Shown here: positions 25,489-35,700 of the stretch, piece after piece
How the letters are laid out: each line of letters opens with the position of its first letter
Position numbering within the stretch: the first letter of the stretch is position 1
Source of the DNA: JAVVHH01 sp965199665
GTDB taxonomy: Bacteria > Pseudomonadota > Alphaproteobacteria > Acetobacterales > Acetobacteraceae
Length of the DNA: 64,000 nucleotides
Direction: 5' to 3'
Assembly (NCBI GenBank): GCA_965199665.1
Contig: OZ241208.1
Coordinates: 930,001 to 994,000 of the forward strand
Notes under the pieces: generated by a model
Seen by the model: the letters and a program-made list of their open reading frames with translations, nothing else
Told to the model about the DNA's origin: nothing
Database searches by the model: none
Position numbers and translations under genes: made by a program

Positions 25489-26050
25489 TCTCTCCCCGAA
25501 ATTGCTGATTGCCCCGCTTTTGCTGGTGGCAACCCTTGCCAGAGCGCAACCGGCGCGCCAAGCGCCGGCCGCAAGTCACACGGTCCCGCCAGCCTCGCCC
25601 GCCTTGCCCCAGCAGACGACGGCCACGTTCGGCGATTGGGTGCTGCGCTGCGTCCGGCCAGGCGGCGCGGCCAAGCAGTGCGAAGTCGTACAGTTGGTTC
25701 AACAGGACGGCAAGCCGGTGGCGCAACTGGCGATCGGATCGGCCGCGAAAGGCAAGCCGATGGTTCTGGCGGTGCTGGTGCCGCCGAGCATCGACGTCGG
25801 GACGGCGCCCTCGCTCCAAGCTGCGGGGAACGACGGCCCGGTGCTGGCGCTGGCGTGGCGGCGATGCTTGCCGGGGGGCTGCCTGGCCGACGGGGAGATC
25901 GGCCCGGAGACGCTGCAACGCGTGAGCGCCTGGACCCAGGCCGGACGCGTCGCCTTCACCGACGGGGTCGGGCGGGGCACGGCCGTGCCCGTTGCCCCCC
26001 AGGGTCTGGCGCAAGCATTGGAAGCACTCGGCAAGGAGCCGGCGAGCTGA
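25481..26050 (+). CDS. Invasion-associated locus B (IalB) family exported protein
   Basis: A 189-residue protein with an N-terminal signal (LLIAPLLLVATLARAQP). The IalB domain starts TFGDWVLRCVRP and has the paired cysteines in QCEVVQLV and in CLPGGCLADG near the C-terminus. IalB proteins are periplasmic or surface proteins common in Alphaproteobacteria, originally linked to erythrocyte invasion in Bartonella. The general role is unclear. No good ribosome site precedes ATG 25481, and its start overlaps the divergent gene. Confidence 0.82.
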   Translation: MDILSPKLLIAPLLLVATLARAQPARQAPAASHTVPPASPALPQQTTATFGDWVLRCVRPGGAAKQCEVVQLVQQDGKPVAQLAIGSAAKGKPMVLAVLVPPSIDVGTAPSLQAAGNDGPVLALAWRRCLPGGCLADGEIGPETLQRVSAWTQAGRVAFTDGVGRGTAVPVAPQGLAQALEALGKEPAS

Positions 26051-26075
26051 GGCGCGTTTGGACGACGGCGCGGCC

Positions 26076-26110
26076 ACAAACGTGTTTGTCTCTTCTATAA
26101 ACGTGTATGT
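26076..26110. promoter_or_regulatory. Paired operator-like repeats upstream of the OmpA-like gene
   Basis: ACAAACGTGTTTGT (26076-26089) is a perfect 6-2-6 inverted repeat. ATAAACGTGTATGT (26097-26110) is a weaker copy. Their centres are 21 bases apart, two helical turns, so two dimers could bind the same face. They lie just before the ribosome site of the OmpA-like gene in otherwise AT-rich sequence, suggesting repression. Binder unknown. Confidence 0.55.
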
Positions 26111-26133
26111 TTCTCCGGTTGGGAGGATTTCAC

Positions 26134-26748
26134 ATGCGGGTTTGCGCGTCGGTGATGGTGGCTTTCTTGTTGGGCGGCGGTGGCGCGTGGGCGCAGGGTA
26201 ACCCGTCGGCGGACCAGATCATCAACTCGCTGCGGCCGACCGGCGGCAGCCTGTCCGGTGGGACGCGCGGCATCCGTCCCGTCTCGCCGACGGCGCCCGC
26301 GCCGAGCGAACCGACGCCGGCGGCCGCCGGATCGGGCGTGAGCCGGGCGGCCCGGCCAGCCCCGGCGCCGCGAGCGGCAAGCACGGGCGAGGCGGCGGCC
26401 CCGTCGGTGAACCTGACCGTCGACTTCGCTTCCGGTTCGGCAGAACTGACGCCGGCCGCGGTCTCGACGCTGACGGTGCTTGGCCGGGCGCTGTCGAGCA
26501 ATACGCTGAGCGGCTACCGGTTCCGCATCGAGGGCCACACCGACACGGTCGGCTCGGTGGAGGCGAACAAGGCGTTGTCGGAGCGGCGGGCACAGGCGGT
26601 CGTCACCTTCCTGGCATCGCGCTTCAACCTCGATACGGCGCGCTTGGATGCCGTCGGCATGGGCGCGGACGGGTTGCTGGTGCAAACGCCGCCGAACACG
26701 GCGGAGCCGCGCAACCGACGGGTCCAGATCATCAACCTCGGCACCTGA
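26134..26748 (+). CDS. OmpA-family peptidoglycan-binding protein
   Basis: A 204-residue exported protein. ATG 26134 is chosen because GGGAGGATTTCAC precedes it and it starts directly into a signal peptide (RVCASVMVAFLLGGGGAWAQ). An Ala/Pro-rich spacer is followed by an OmpA-like domain at about residues 95-204 with NLTVDFASGSAEL, IEGHTDTVGS, NKALSERRAQAV and a closing NRRVQI. It probably anchors an envelope complex to peptidoglycan. T6SS-linked OmpA-like proteins are common, but linkage here is only by neighbourhood. Confidence 0.85.
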   Translation: MRVCASVMVAFLLGGGGAWAQGNPSADQIINSLRPTGGSLSGGTRGIRPVSPTAPAPSEPTPAAAGSGVSRAARPAPAPRAASTGEAAAPSVNLTVDFASGSAELTPAAVSTLTVLGRALSSNTLSGYRFRIEGHTDTVGSVEANKALSERRAQAVVTFLASRFNLDTARLDAVGMGADGLLVQTPPNTAEPRNRRVQIINLGT

Positions 26749-26759
26749 CAGGTCCCGCC

Positions 26760-27887
26760 GTGTCCCACCGGTCGGACGACACGGTCATCATCCGGCCGGC
26801 CGGGCCACGACGGCGGGGGCCCGTGCTGGGCGCTATCGTCGGGGTGGCGCTGCTGGCGTCGATCGGGACGGCATACTGGGTCATCGAGGCGGGGACGGGA
26901 CCGGTCCCGCCGCCGACCGCCGCCGTGCCGCAGCTACAGCCCGTCCCTGCGACGGCCATCGAGCCGATCCCGACCGCAACCGAAGCGGCCATCGCCGCCG
27001 AAAGCCCGGCCGTGCGAACCGTCCTGCGATCGGCGAGCAACCCGGTCGTGGTCGTGATCGACTTTCCCACACTGGCCGAGCAAGGGCGCATGTTGAACCG
27101 GCTGGCCGCTTGGGCCGAGAAGGCAGGCGTCGCCCACGACCAGGTCCCGAGCGAGGCAACGGTGGCCGCAGCGATCGCCAGCAGCGGCACCACGCCCGAG
27201 ACGTATTATTTCGGGCACGATTACAGCATCGACACGATCAAGCGGTTCTTCGCCCTTGCCGCGGCAGAGCAGGTCTCGTTGCGGCCGGAGGAGGAGATAT
27301 TCCAGCGCATCGTGGCGCGGGCGGCCGCCGAGCCGGCCGGGGTCGGCGCGGTGATCACCACCGTCCGCGCCGACGCGGCCAATGCGGTCTCACCGCAAGC
27401 CCGGGCAACGATCCTGCACCACGAGCTGTCGCATGGTGAGTATTTCACCAACCCGGCCTACGCGGCGTTCGTGACCCGTTTCTGGGAGAGGGACATGTCG
27501 GCGCTGGAGCGGGCGGCCGTGCGGGGCTACCTGGCGCAGGAAGGGTACGACCCGGCGCTCGACGATCTCATACGCAACGAGATGCAGGCCTACCTGATGC
27601 ACACGCCCGATCCGGCGTTCTTTCAGGCAGATCGGGTGGGCATCTCGGCTGCGCGACTGGCCGAGCTTCGCGCGACCTTTCTGGCCGGGATGCCGGCGGG
27701 ATGGCTGCGGGACGCCTTGGCGGCGAGCGGCACGGTGCCGATGCTGCCGCCGGTGCCGTCGCGGATACCGGCGCGGCCGAGGCGACGTCAGCGTGCGGGC
27801 CGGGTCTCGATCGGAAGCGCCGCCACCGCGACGTTGCCGCCCCGGCGCCGAAGCGCGTCAACGGCCGCCCTGAGCGCGGGTAGGTAG
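26760..27887 (+). CDS. Membrane-anchored putative zinc metallopeptidase (HExxH)
   Basis: A 375-residue protein starting at GTG 26760, 11 bases after the OmpA-like stop. A single membrane helix covers about residues 21-42 (VLGAIVGVALLASIGTAYWV), followed by a Pro-rich stalk and a globular domain. H221-E-L-S-H225 in LHHELSHGEYF is an HExxH zincin motif; a further Glu 25-60 residues later could be the third ligand. I do not recognise a named family. The last 33 codons overlap the 3' end of the convergent kinase gene and are Arg-rich and unlike the rest, as if the original stop was lost. Confidence 0.7.
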   Translation: MSHRSDDTVIIRPAGPRRRGPVLGAIVGVALLASIGTAYWVIEAGTGPVPPPTAAVPQLQPVPATAIEPIPTATEAAIAAESPAVRTVLRSASNPVVVVIDFPTLAEQGRMLNRLAAWAEKAGVAHDQVPSEATVAAAIASSGTTPETYYFGHDYSIDTIKRFFALAAAEQVSLRPEEEIFQRIVARAAAEPAGVGAVITTVRADAANAVSPQARATILHHELSHGEYFTNPAYAAFVTRFWERDMSALERAAVRGYLAQEGYDPALDDLIRNEMQAYLMHTPDPAFFQADRVGISAARLAELRATFLAGMPAGWLRDALAASGTVPMLPPVPSRIPARPRRRQRAGRVSIGSAATATLPPRRRSASTAALSAGR

Positions 27888-29671
27888 CTGGACAGCGTTT
27901 CCGTCGTCGGCCGCTGCTGCGTCCAGAGCGGGGCGGTGCTGGCGACGGCGACGATCATGTCCGTGCCGAAAGGCGGCCCGACCAGCCAGGGGGACGCCCC
28001 CTTTCGAGCTTGGCCGAGCGCGATGCTGCCCCGAGCCGGGACGGTCTGCTCCGGGTAGCCCGGGCCGGGCACGAGCGGCGCAACCGTGCCGTCGTGCTGG
28101 ACGTAGGCGACCTGGAGAAACCCGGCGAAGCCCGGCATGGTCGCGTGCAGCGCGATGACCTGGTTGTCGGCCAGCGGCGCGGGGCCGCCATCCTGCGTGA
28201 TCGACAAGCCTCCGCCAGACCCGGCCGGGATCCCGCGCAGCAGATCGAGCACGGGGCAGAACACCGGGTCCACGATCCGCAGGGGCGTGCCGGGCGCGGC
28301 GCGCTCGAGGACGGTGCGATTCCGCGCGTCCGTCAGCGCGGTCGCGCCGCCGGCTGCGCTCGTCACCAGGCTGCAGCTCACCGCCGCCGGATCGAGCGGC
28401 GGTGCCATCGCGGTCTCGACCGGGGCCGGCTCGTTGGCGCTGGGTGCCGGCGCCGGCGTGGGCGCCGGCATGGGCGCCGGTGTCGCTGCGACGATGGGTG
28501 ACGAAGCCGGTGGGGGAGCGGGGTTCGGTTCCGGCCCGCTGGCGGGGGCGGCGATCTCGGGGGGCGCGGTCGGCCGTGCGGGTTCGATCGGTGGCAGAGC
28601 CTCGGCGCTGCGCGACGGGAGGGCCGGCGCGGCCGCCGGTTCGACCGGCGCCGGCACGGGCACGACCGGAGCCGGGCGAGGCCACAGAAAGAAGGCCACG
28701 GCGGCCACGGCCAGGAGCCCGCCCGCGATGCCGATGGGGAGCAAGGGGGAGCGGCTCGGCGGCCGCGGAACCGGCGCGGCGATGGGGGCCGCCGCCGGCT
28801 TGGCGACGACCGTGGCGTCCGCGTCCGGCGCCGGGTCGATCGGCACGGGAGGGTTGAGCAAGGCTTCGGCGAATTCCGCCGCGCTGCTGAAGCGGTCTTC
28901 CGGCCGCCTCGCGATGGCGCGGGCGACGACACCGTCCAGCGAGCGAGGCGCGGTGACCGCCAAGGCCGACGGCACCGGCGGGATCGTCGTCATGACCTTG
29001 TGCATGATGGAGCTCATGCTGCCCTCGAACGGGCGCTCTCCGGTCAACAGCTGGTAGAGCATCACACCGCAGGCGTAGAGATCCGTGCGGCCGTCGACCA
29101 CCTGGCCCATGAACTGTTCCGGCGACATGTAGGCGGGCGTGCCCATCACGGTCCCTGCCTGGGTCAGGCTGCTGGACTCGATGCGTGCGATGCCGAAATC
29201 GGCGATCTTCGCCTGCCCGTCGCTGTTGGTGACCATGATGTTGGCCGGCTTGACGTCGCGGTGGATCACGCCGCGGCCATGGCTGTAGCTGAGGCCGTTG
29301 AGCACCTGGCCGACGAGGCGGACCGCCTCCGAGACCGGTAGCCGCAGGTCGCCGTCCAGCATCTCCTTGAGCGAGCGGCCCTCGACGAATTCCATGACGA
29401 TGAACGCGAGCTCGTCCGTCTCGCCATAGTCGAACACGCCCACGATGTTGGGATGGGTCAGGCGGCCGGCGGCCTGGGCCTCGCGCTTGAAGCGATCGAG
29501 CCCTTCGGATGCCGCCTCGTCGTCGCCCGCTGGCAGCCGAACGGTCTTGATCGCGACCCGGCGCTGGATGACCGGATCCCAGCCATCGTACACCGTGCCC
29601 ATGGCGCCGCGGCCGAGCACGCGGCGGATCTCGTATTTCCCGAGTCGCTCGGGCGCCGGGTCGCCGCTCAC
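27788..29671 (-). CDS. Serine/threonine protein kinase, PpkA-like, with membrane helix and DUF4384-like end
   Basis: A 627-residue kinase starting at GTG 29671, overlapping the CHAT gene stop (GTGA). Glycine loop GRGAMG 20-25, K42, HRD 137-139, DFG 158-160 and GTPAYMSPEQ are all intact. One transmembrane helix near residue 340 (LLPIGIAGGLLAVAAVAFFL) is followed by a long Pro/Ala-rich stretch and a globular C-terminal domain from SCSLVTSAAGG. This resembles the DUF4384-type domain of T6SS PpkA kinases, placing the sensor outside the cytoplasm. It is the last gene of the two-partner secretion/CHAT operon. Confidence 0.88.
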   Translation of the reverse strand: MSGDPAPERLGKYEIRRVLGRGAMGTVYDGWDPVIQRRVAIKTVRLPAGDDEAASEGLDRFKREAQAAGRLTHPNIVGVFDYGETDELAFIVMEFVEGRSLKEMLDGDLRLPVSEAVRLVGQVLNGLSYSHGRGVIHRDVKPANIMVTNSDGQAKIADFGIARIESSSLTQAGTVMGTPAYMSPEQFMGQVVDGRTDLYACGVMLYQLLTGERPFEGSMSSIMHKVMTTIPPVPSALAVTAPRSLDGVVARAIARRPEDRFSSAAEFAEALLNPPVPIDPAPDADATVVAKPAAAPIAAPVPRPPSRSPLLPIGIAGGLLAVAAVAFFLWPRPAPVVPVPAPVEPAAAPALPSRSAEALPPIEPARPTAPPEIAAPASGPEPNPAPPPASSPIVAATPAPMPAPTPAPAPSANEPAPVETAMAPPLDPAAVSCSLVTSAAGGATALTDARNRTVLERAAPGTPLRIVDPVFCPVLDLLRGIPAGSGGGLSITQDGGPAPLADNQVIALHATMPGFAGFLQVAYVQHDGTVAPLVPGPGYPEQTVPARGSIALGQARKGASPWLVGPPFGTDMIVAVASTAPLWTQQRPTTETLSSYLPALRAAVDALRRRGGNVAVAALPIETRPAR

Positions 29672-32600
29672 GACCGGGTCGCCCCCGTCCGCCCCCGCCC
29701 TTCGCCGACCAGGGCAAAGGGCGCCCAGTAGAACGGATGGGCGATGGCCGCCGGCAGGCGCTTGCCGGCGTCCGCGAGCATCGCCTGTTGCGTGTGTTGA
29801 AAGGCGCCCGCCAGGCCGAGCGGGTCGCCCGCCTGCAGACGGGCGAGGGTGCCGGCAACCAGGAGCGCGGTCGCCTGGTCGTTCACCGACCAGTGTGTCA
29901 CCAGCATCGCGCGCGCGCCGGCGTAGAAGAAGGCGCGGGCCAGGCCGGAGAGGCTTTCGCCGGACGTTCCCCCTTCCGGGCCTCCCGAGTTGCATGCCGA
30001 CAGGATCACCACCTCCGCATCGAGCTGCATGGTCGCCACGTCCGATGCCGTGAGCAGGGCGGCGTTGGCCGAGGGCGCGCCCGCGATGCCGGAAGTGACG
30101 ATGGCCGGCTCGGTCTGGCAGCGCAGATCGGTGGGCAGCAGCGCATGGGTCGCGAAATGGAGCACACGGACGCCTCGCAGATCCTGCCGGAGCACGGCGG
30201 GCGTGGTGAAGGCGGGACCCAGCAGCTCGTCGCCGGCGGCCGCGCCCATGATCTGGCGGGCGGCCGCCAATTCACGGCCGGTGAAGGGCAAGGGCGGGAG
30301 GCCGGCGAACAAGCGCGCGCTGTCGCGGCAGGCGGCGGTGGGGAAGGTGGCGGCCGCCTGCTGCGGCGTGACGGGGCGGAAATCGCCGAAGCCGTACCAG
30401 GGATCCCGGCCGACGACCGTCGCCGCGGCGCGGCGCAGGGACACGAAATTGGCCGGCGCCGGAACGTGAGTGATGGCGAAACGCTGCATCAGCCAGGGCG
30501 CGCCGGCAAGGTTGGCCGGATCGGCCGGCCCGGTCAGCATGATCTCGAAGGGCAAGGCCAGAAGCGCGCCGCTCGGAACGACCGTCAGCGCGGTGGCCCC
30601 CGCCAACAAGGGTTCGGCCGGGGCGAGCAGCCCGTCGTGCAAGGCGCGGGCCGCCGCCACGTCGAAGGGCGGTGGTGAACCAGCGGCGTCGAGCTCCACC
30701 GTCTTGCGGATCCGGGCGACCAACGCCGCAGCCTCCGTGCTGCCGATGCCGCTGCGCACGGCGTCGATCCGTCCGTCCCGCAGCACGAAGACCCAGCCGG
30801 CGCCGGGCGTGAGCGCGAACGACACGAACGCCTCACCCGGCGCCAACGCGGCAAGCACCTCGCCGGCGCCGGCGACCTGCTGGACGAGTTGGCCGTAATT
30901 GGGTGCCGCAACCTGCAGCGTGGAATCGGCTTCGGCGAGGGTCGTGCGCGCGGCGGCCGCCTGCTGGGCCAGCGCGTCCAGCGGTTCGCGCCCCGGTCGG
31001 CCGGCGGCGGCATCGGCGGTGGCGATATCCAGCCGGGATTGCGCGTCCGCGACGGCCAGGCTGGCATCCTGCTGCCGACGGATCGCGTCCCCGACCCTGG
31101 AGTCCTTGGCGCCTTCCGTCAGGCGGGCGGAGGCCAGCGCGATCTGACGGGCTGTGATGCCGCCCTGCACGAGCTGGGCTGCCGCGAATGCTTCGGCCAG
31201 GAGCGCGGGTCCGTCGGCGGAGCGGCGGCCGGCGGCGGTGACGAACGCGTCGAGGCAAGGTGCCACCAGGGCGGCGTCGGTGCCGGATTTCAGTTCCCGC
31301 AGCAACTGGCTGGCGCGGCGGCAAAAGGGTAGCGCGGCCTCGGCGTCGCCGGTGCGCATGGAACCCGCCGCGCGCAGCAGCAGCGTCTGCGCGACCGGCC
31401 GCGTGCCCGGCTGGGCTTGGTCGAAGTCGCGGGAGGCGCGATCCAGGTCCGGGTCGCCCGAGCCGGCCTGCGCCGTGTCGGCGATCAGCGCGGCCGTGCG
31501 CGCCAGGCGGGCGGTGAGATCGCGCTGGCGCAGGCCGCGAGACGTGCTGAGCGCCGCCGCCGATGCGAGGAGGTCGCGTGCCTCCGTGGGCCGGCCGAGT
31601 TCGCGCAGCGCGATCGCCTGGTAGCGGCGGGTTTCGATCACGCCGATCAGGGCGGATTGCTGGTCGGGCGGGATCAGCGCGGTGTCGGTGATCTCGCCGC
31701 CGAGGGCGTAGCGCCGGTCGATCGCCAGCGGGCCGTCCACCCGGCGCGGCCGGGTCGCCAGCAGGTCGGGGGACAGCACCCGGCTGTAGGCGCGCTCGGC
31801 CCCTTGCAACAAGGGCAGCGCCTCGTCCGGATGCCGCTCGTTGATGGCGTTGAGGCCGCGATAGTGCTGCAGCCGGGCCAGCGCGAACGGATCGGCGGTG
31901 CCACCGACGAGGCGGCCGGCGCGATCGAACGCGGCCGCGGCTTCGACGCTGCGCCCCTGGTTGGAAAGCTGCAACGCGATCAGCAGCAAGGTGCTGGCGA
32001 TGCCGGGATCGTTCGGCCCGAGCGCCTTCTGCTGGAGCGCCAGGGCGGCGCGATAGGCCCGCTCCGCGCCCGTATAGTTCTCCGCAAGGTTGGCGCGGGT
32101 GCCGGCGACCATGAGGGCCTGGAACTGGCCGATATCACCGGCGGAAAAGGACTGCGTCGCCAGTCGGGACGCGATCAGCGCATCGGCATCGCCGGAGGGC
32201 GCGCGCGCGGCCTCTGCGGCGCTGCTCTGGCCGGACAGGACGGCGATCGCCCGCTGCAGCACGGGCAGGGCCGGGAGGATGCCGTCGGCAAGGTAGTCCT
32301 GCCCTCCGGCGCGCGACACCAGTGCAACCTGGGGCCAGCCGCCGACCTTGCGGGAGCAATTCAGCAGCAGGGCCGGCATATTGCCGGCGAGGGCGGTGGG
32401 CGCCGGGTCGCCGCAGACGAGGCGCTCGTTGATCCCGGTGCGCCACCCGCTGGTCGTCGCCACCGTGGTGAGCGTGGCGCCGGTGGCCGCCACGGCCGTG
32501 ACATGGCCGCTCGGCTGGTCCCACGTGCCGCAGAATACGTCCGCGCCGTCGCGCACCGGCGCCAGCGTGCAGGCTTCGCCGGCGGTGTTGCTGCCGAGGC

Positions 32601-32715
32601 CAATGGCTCCGGCGCTCGATCGGGCGCTGCCGCCGAGATAGGCGTCCGGCGGCGGCACGGCGCAGGACGCCGCGAGCAACACCGGGGCCAGCGCCAACCA
32701 GAAAGCCGCCCGCAC
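29668..32715 (-). CDS. CHAT-domain protease, TPR-containing lipoprotein
   Basis: A 1015-residue protein, start GTG 32715. A lipoprotein signal ends in LAASC, giving an outer-envelope lipid anchor. Residues about 200-560 have helical TPR-like repeats (for example YTGAERAYRAALALQQKALG and ALPLLQGAERAYSRVL). The C-terminal about 330 residues form a CHAT (caspase HetF-associated) domain with catalytic H857 in HFATHAL and C908 in ILSACNSGG, and the late SLSGLARAFFYAGARA motif. It is translated two bases after TpsA, so it may process or sense that adhesin. An intracellular role is unlikely given the lipobox. Confidence 0.88.
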   Translation of the reverse strand: MRAAFWLALAPVLLAASCAVPPPDAYLGGSARSSAGAIGLGSNTAGEACTLAPVRDGADVFCGTWDQPSGHVTAVAATGATLTTVATTSGWRTGINERLVCGDPAPTALAGNMPALLLNCSRKVGGWPQVALVSRAGGQDYLADGILPALPVLQRAIAVLSGQSSAAEAARAPSGDADALIASRLATQSFSAGDIGQFQALMVAGTRANLAENYTGAERAYRAALALQQKALGPNDPGIASTLLLIALQLSNQGRSVEAAAAFDRAGRLVGGTADPFALARLQHYRGLNAINERHPDEALPLLQGAERAYSRVLSPDLLATRPRRVDGPLAIDRRYALGGEITDTALIPPDQQSALIGVIETRRYQAIALRELGRPTEARDLLASAAALSTSRGLRQRDLTARLARTAALIADTAQAGSGDPDLDRASRDFDQAQPGTRPVAQTLLLRAAGSMRTGDAEAALPFCRRASQLLRELKSGTDAALVAPCLDAFVTAAGRRSADGPALLAEAFAAAQLVQGGITARQIALASARLTEGAKDSRVGDAIRRQQDASLAVADAQSRLDIATADAAAGRPGREPLDALAQQAAAARTTLAEADSTLQVAAPNYGQLVQQVAGAGEVLAALAPGEAFVSFALTPGAGWVFVLRDGRIDAVRSGIGSTEAAALVARIRKTVELDAAGSPPPFDVAAARALHDGLLAPAEPLLAGATALTVVPSGALLALPFEIMLTGPADPANLAGAPWLMQRFAITHVPAPANFVSLRRAAATVVGRDPWYGFGDFRPVTPQQAAATFPTAACRDSARLFAGLPPLPFTGRELAAARQIMGAAAGDELLGPAFTTPAVLRQDLRGVRVLHFATHALLPTDLRCQTEPAIVTSGIAGAPSANAALLTASDVATMQLDAEVVILSACNSGGPEGGTSGESLSGLARAFFYAGARAMLVTHWSVNDQATALLVAGTLARLQAGDPLGLAGAFQHTQQAMLADAGKRLPAAIAHPFYWAPFALVGEGRGRTGATRS

Positions 32716-32717
32716 CG

Positions 32718-35700
32718 TCAGTAATCCCGGTCGGAGATGTTGGGCAGCAGCAGGGTGGGGTCGTCGCGGTCGCGGGTGACGGTGAGGTCGAGGATGCCGA
32801 GCGTCAGGATATCGGGGCGCAGCACGCTGGCGATGGCGGCGGTGGGCAACGACACGACGGCGATGGCGTCCGACGAACAGGTCGCGGCGGCGATGGCGCA
32901 GTTGTTGAAGGTGTAGCGCAGATCGGGGCCGGGCTGCAGCAAACCGATCTGGGCCGCCGTCGTGCCGGTCCGTCCCCCGATCTCGCCGCTGAGCTCCGCG
33001 CTGCCGCCGCTTCCTTGGATTGTGAGTTGGGCGGCGCTGAGCGACCCGGTGGCGTTGCCGGCGCCGAGCGAAAGAACGACCGCGCTGCCGGGGGCCTGCA
33101 GATTGCTCAACTCCACCGTCCCGCCGCTGGGCGGTAGCGACAGCCGGAGGGTGGCCGGGCTGCCGGAGGGGCTCGTCAGAGTCGTGGTGCCGAGTTGGCT
33201 CACCCGCGCCGTGCCGTCGGCGCCGGGCCGGACGGCGAAGCTCGCCGCCGAGGCGCGGATCGTGCCGCCGTTGAGGACGAGCGCACCAGTGCCGGTCACC
33301 GTCGCGGCGGGCGCCGCGATCGGGCCGGCCACGACGAGCGGGCTTTGGCTGGTCAGCGACACCGCGCCGGACGCGGTCAACGGGCCGAGCGTGCCGACGC
33401 TTGCCGGAGCGGCAGTGCCGATATCCATGCTGCCGACCTGGCCGGTGAGAATGCCGACGTTGATCGCGCCGCCGGTCTGCACGGCGGCGCCCGACGTGCT
33501 CAGCAGGAGGGCCGGCGCCGAAACGGGACCAGCCAGCGTGATGGCGGGTGCGGTCAGGTCGATGCCGGCGTTGGTGTCGGTCAGCGGCCCCGTCACCGTC
33601 AGCGCGCGCCGGTCAACGAGCTTGAATCCATTGGTGGTCGCGAAGCCGAGCGTGTCCACCTCGTTGGTGCCGCCGAGGGACACCGAGCGCGCCGTGCCGG
33701 CGAGCCGTCCGGCGATCACGCTCCCGGCGATCTGCCCGACGCCGCCGCGGGCATTGAGCGTCACGTTCGAAGCCGCCAGCGTGCTGGCCAATGTGAGAAT
33801 GCCGCCGCTCGTCAGGGTCACGGCGCTGGCCGTCATGGGAGCCGCCACGACCAGGTCGGTGCTGGACGAAAGGCTGAACGTGCTGCCGGTCGTCACCGTG
33901 CCGAGCGTGCCGATGGCGTTGCCGGCCGCCTCGAGCGAGATGCTGGCGCCGGCCGCGGTCAGGATGGGGGCGGAAACGGCGCCGCCGCTCTGCCCGATCG
34001 CGCCTGCGGCGGAAAGGGACGCCGTGCCGGTGGTCGAGACGGCGCCGGACAGCGACAAGCTCCCACTCGTCGATAGCGTCAGGTTGCCGGCCGAGACGGG
34101 CCCCGCGACGGCGAGGTCGGGGCCGTTGTTCAGCAGCAGGTTGCCCCCGGTGGCAAAGCGCCCCAGCGTGCCGATCTGGTTGCGTCCGCCCAGGCTGGCG
34201 CTGCCGGCCTGACCGGTGAGCGTGGCCGCAATGACCGCGCCGTTGTTCGTCTCCGTCACGGCCCCGGCGGAGCGGAGGTCCAGCGTGGCGGCGCCGACGT
34301 CGAGCACCCCCGTGATGGAAATCGGCCCACCGGCGGCGTCGCCGAGCGAGAGTGTGCCCGCGTCCAGCGCGACGGTGCCGCCGCCGACGGAGATGCCGGT
34401 GCCGTTGATGCCGGCGAGGCCCACCGTTCCGCCGGGGGCGCTGAGCGTGCCGCCGGCAAAGGCGAGGGAAGGCGTGGCGATGGAGAGTCTCTGCCCGGCC
34501 CCCACCGCCACGCGGCCACCGATGGAGAGCGGCACGGTGTTGGCGAAGGCGAACGATCCAACCGTTGTCCAGTCGGCCAAGCTGCCGATCCGGTTGGGAC
34601 CGGTGAGCCGGACGCTGGCGGCGCTGCCCCCCAGGCTCGCCGCGGTGACCGCCCCGCCGGTCTGCTCGATCGCGCCGCTCGCCACCAGTGAAACGGCGCC
34701 GGTGGCGGTGAGCGCGCCGGAGAGCCGGAGATCGCCGGCCGTCGACAGCTCGACCGTGCTGGCGGTGACCGGCCCGGCCACGGCGAGCGTGCCGCGATTG
34801 ACCAGGGCGAAGTCGCCGGTCGCGGTGAACCGGTCGACCGTTCCGATCTGGTTGTCGCCGGTGAGATTGACGCTGGCGGCCTGCCCGGAAAGCACGGACG
34901 CGATGACCGCGCCCGCGCCCGTTTCGGTGACCGCGCCGGACGACAGGAGCTCGAGCGTCATGCCGGACAGGTTGAACGCGCCGGTGATGCTGATCGGTCC
35001 GGCCGTGGGTGTGCCGACCCGCAGCGTGTTGGCGCGGAACGGGATGCCGCGCCCGTCCAGGACGATTCCACGGCCCGGCGTGTAGTCGGCGACCCACACC
35101 GTGCCGCTCGGGGCGGCGAAGCTGCCGCCGGTGCCGAACACCACCTGATCGGCCATGAGCATGATCGTCTGACCCGAGCCGACCGTGACGGCGCCGCCCA
35201 CGGTCAATGGAACGGCGTCGCTGAGCGTGAAGCCGGCATTGGTGTCGAAGCGTCCGAGCGTGCCGATGCGGTTGGGCCCTGCCAGGCTGGCGCTGCCCGC
35301 GGCGCCCGTGAGCGTTGCCGCCGCGATGGCGCCGGATCCTGTCTCGGTGATGGCGCCCGCGCTGCGCAGGTCGACCGTCGCCTGGGTGACGTCGAGCGAC
35401 CCGGTGATCGATAGCGGTCCGGCCGCCGCGCTGCCGACGGTCGCGGAGGCCGCCACCACGGTGCCGCTGCCTGCCAGCGTCATGCCGCCGCCGGCGGTGT
35501 ATTCGCCCAAGGCGACCGCGCCGCCCGGCGCCGACAGCACGCTGCCGGCGCCAAAGATGATCGTGTCGGCCGCGAGCGTGATCGCGCGGCCCGAGCCGGC
35601 CGACACGGTGCCGGTCAGGGTCAGCGGGACGCGATCGACCAGCGTGACGTCGCCGGCCGCGCTGAAGTTACCGAGGCTGGCGATCGCGTTGGCGCCCCGC

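Noticed and set aside
28441..28490. GGCGCCGGC tandem motif as a non-coding repeat
   Set aside because: It encodes the Pro/Ala-rich linker of the second kinase in frame.
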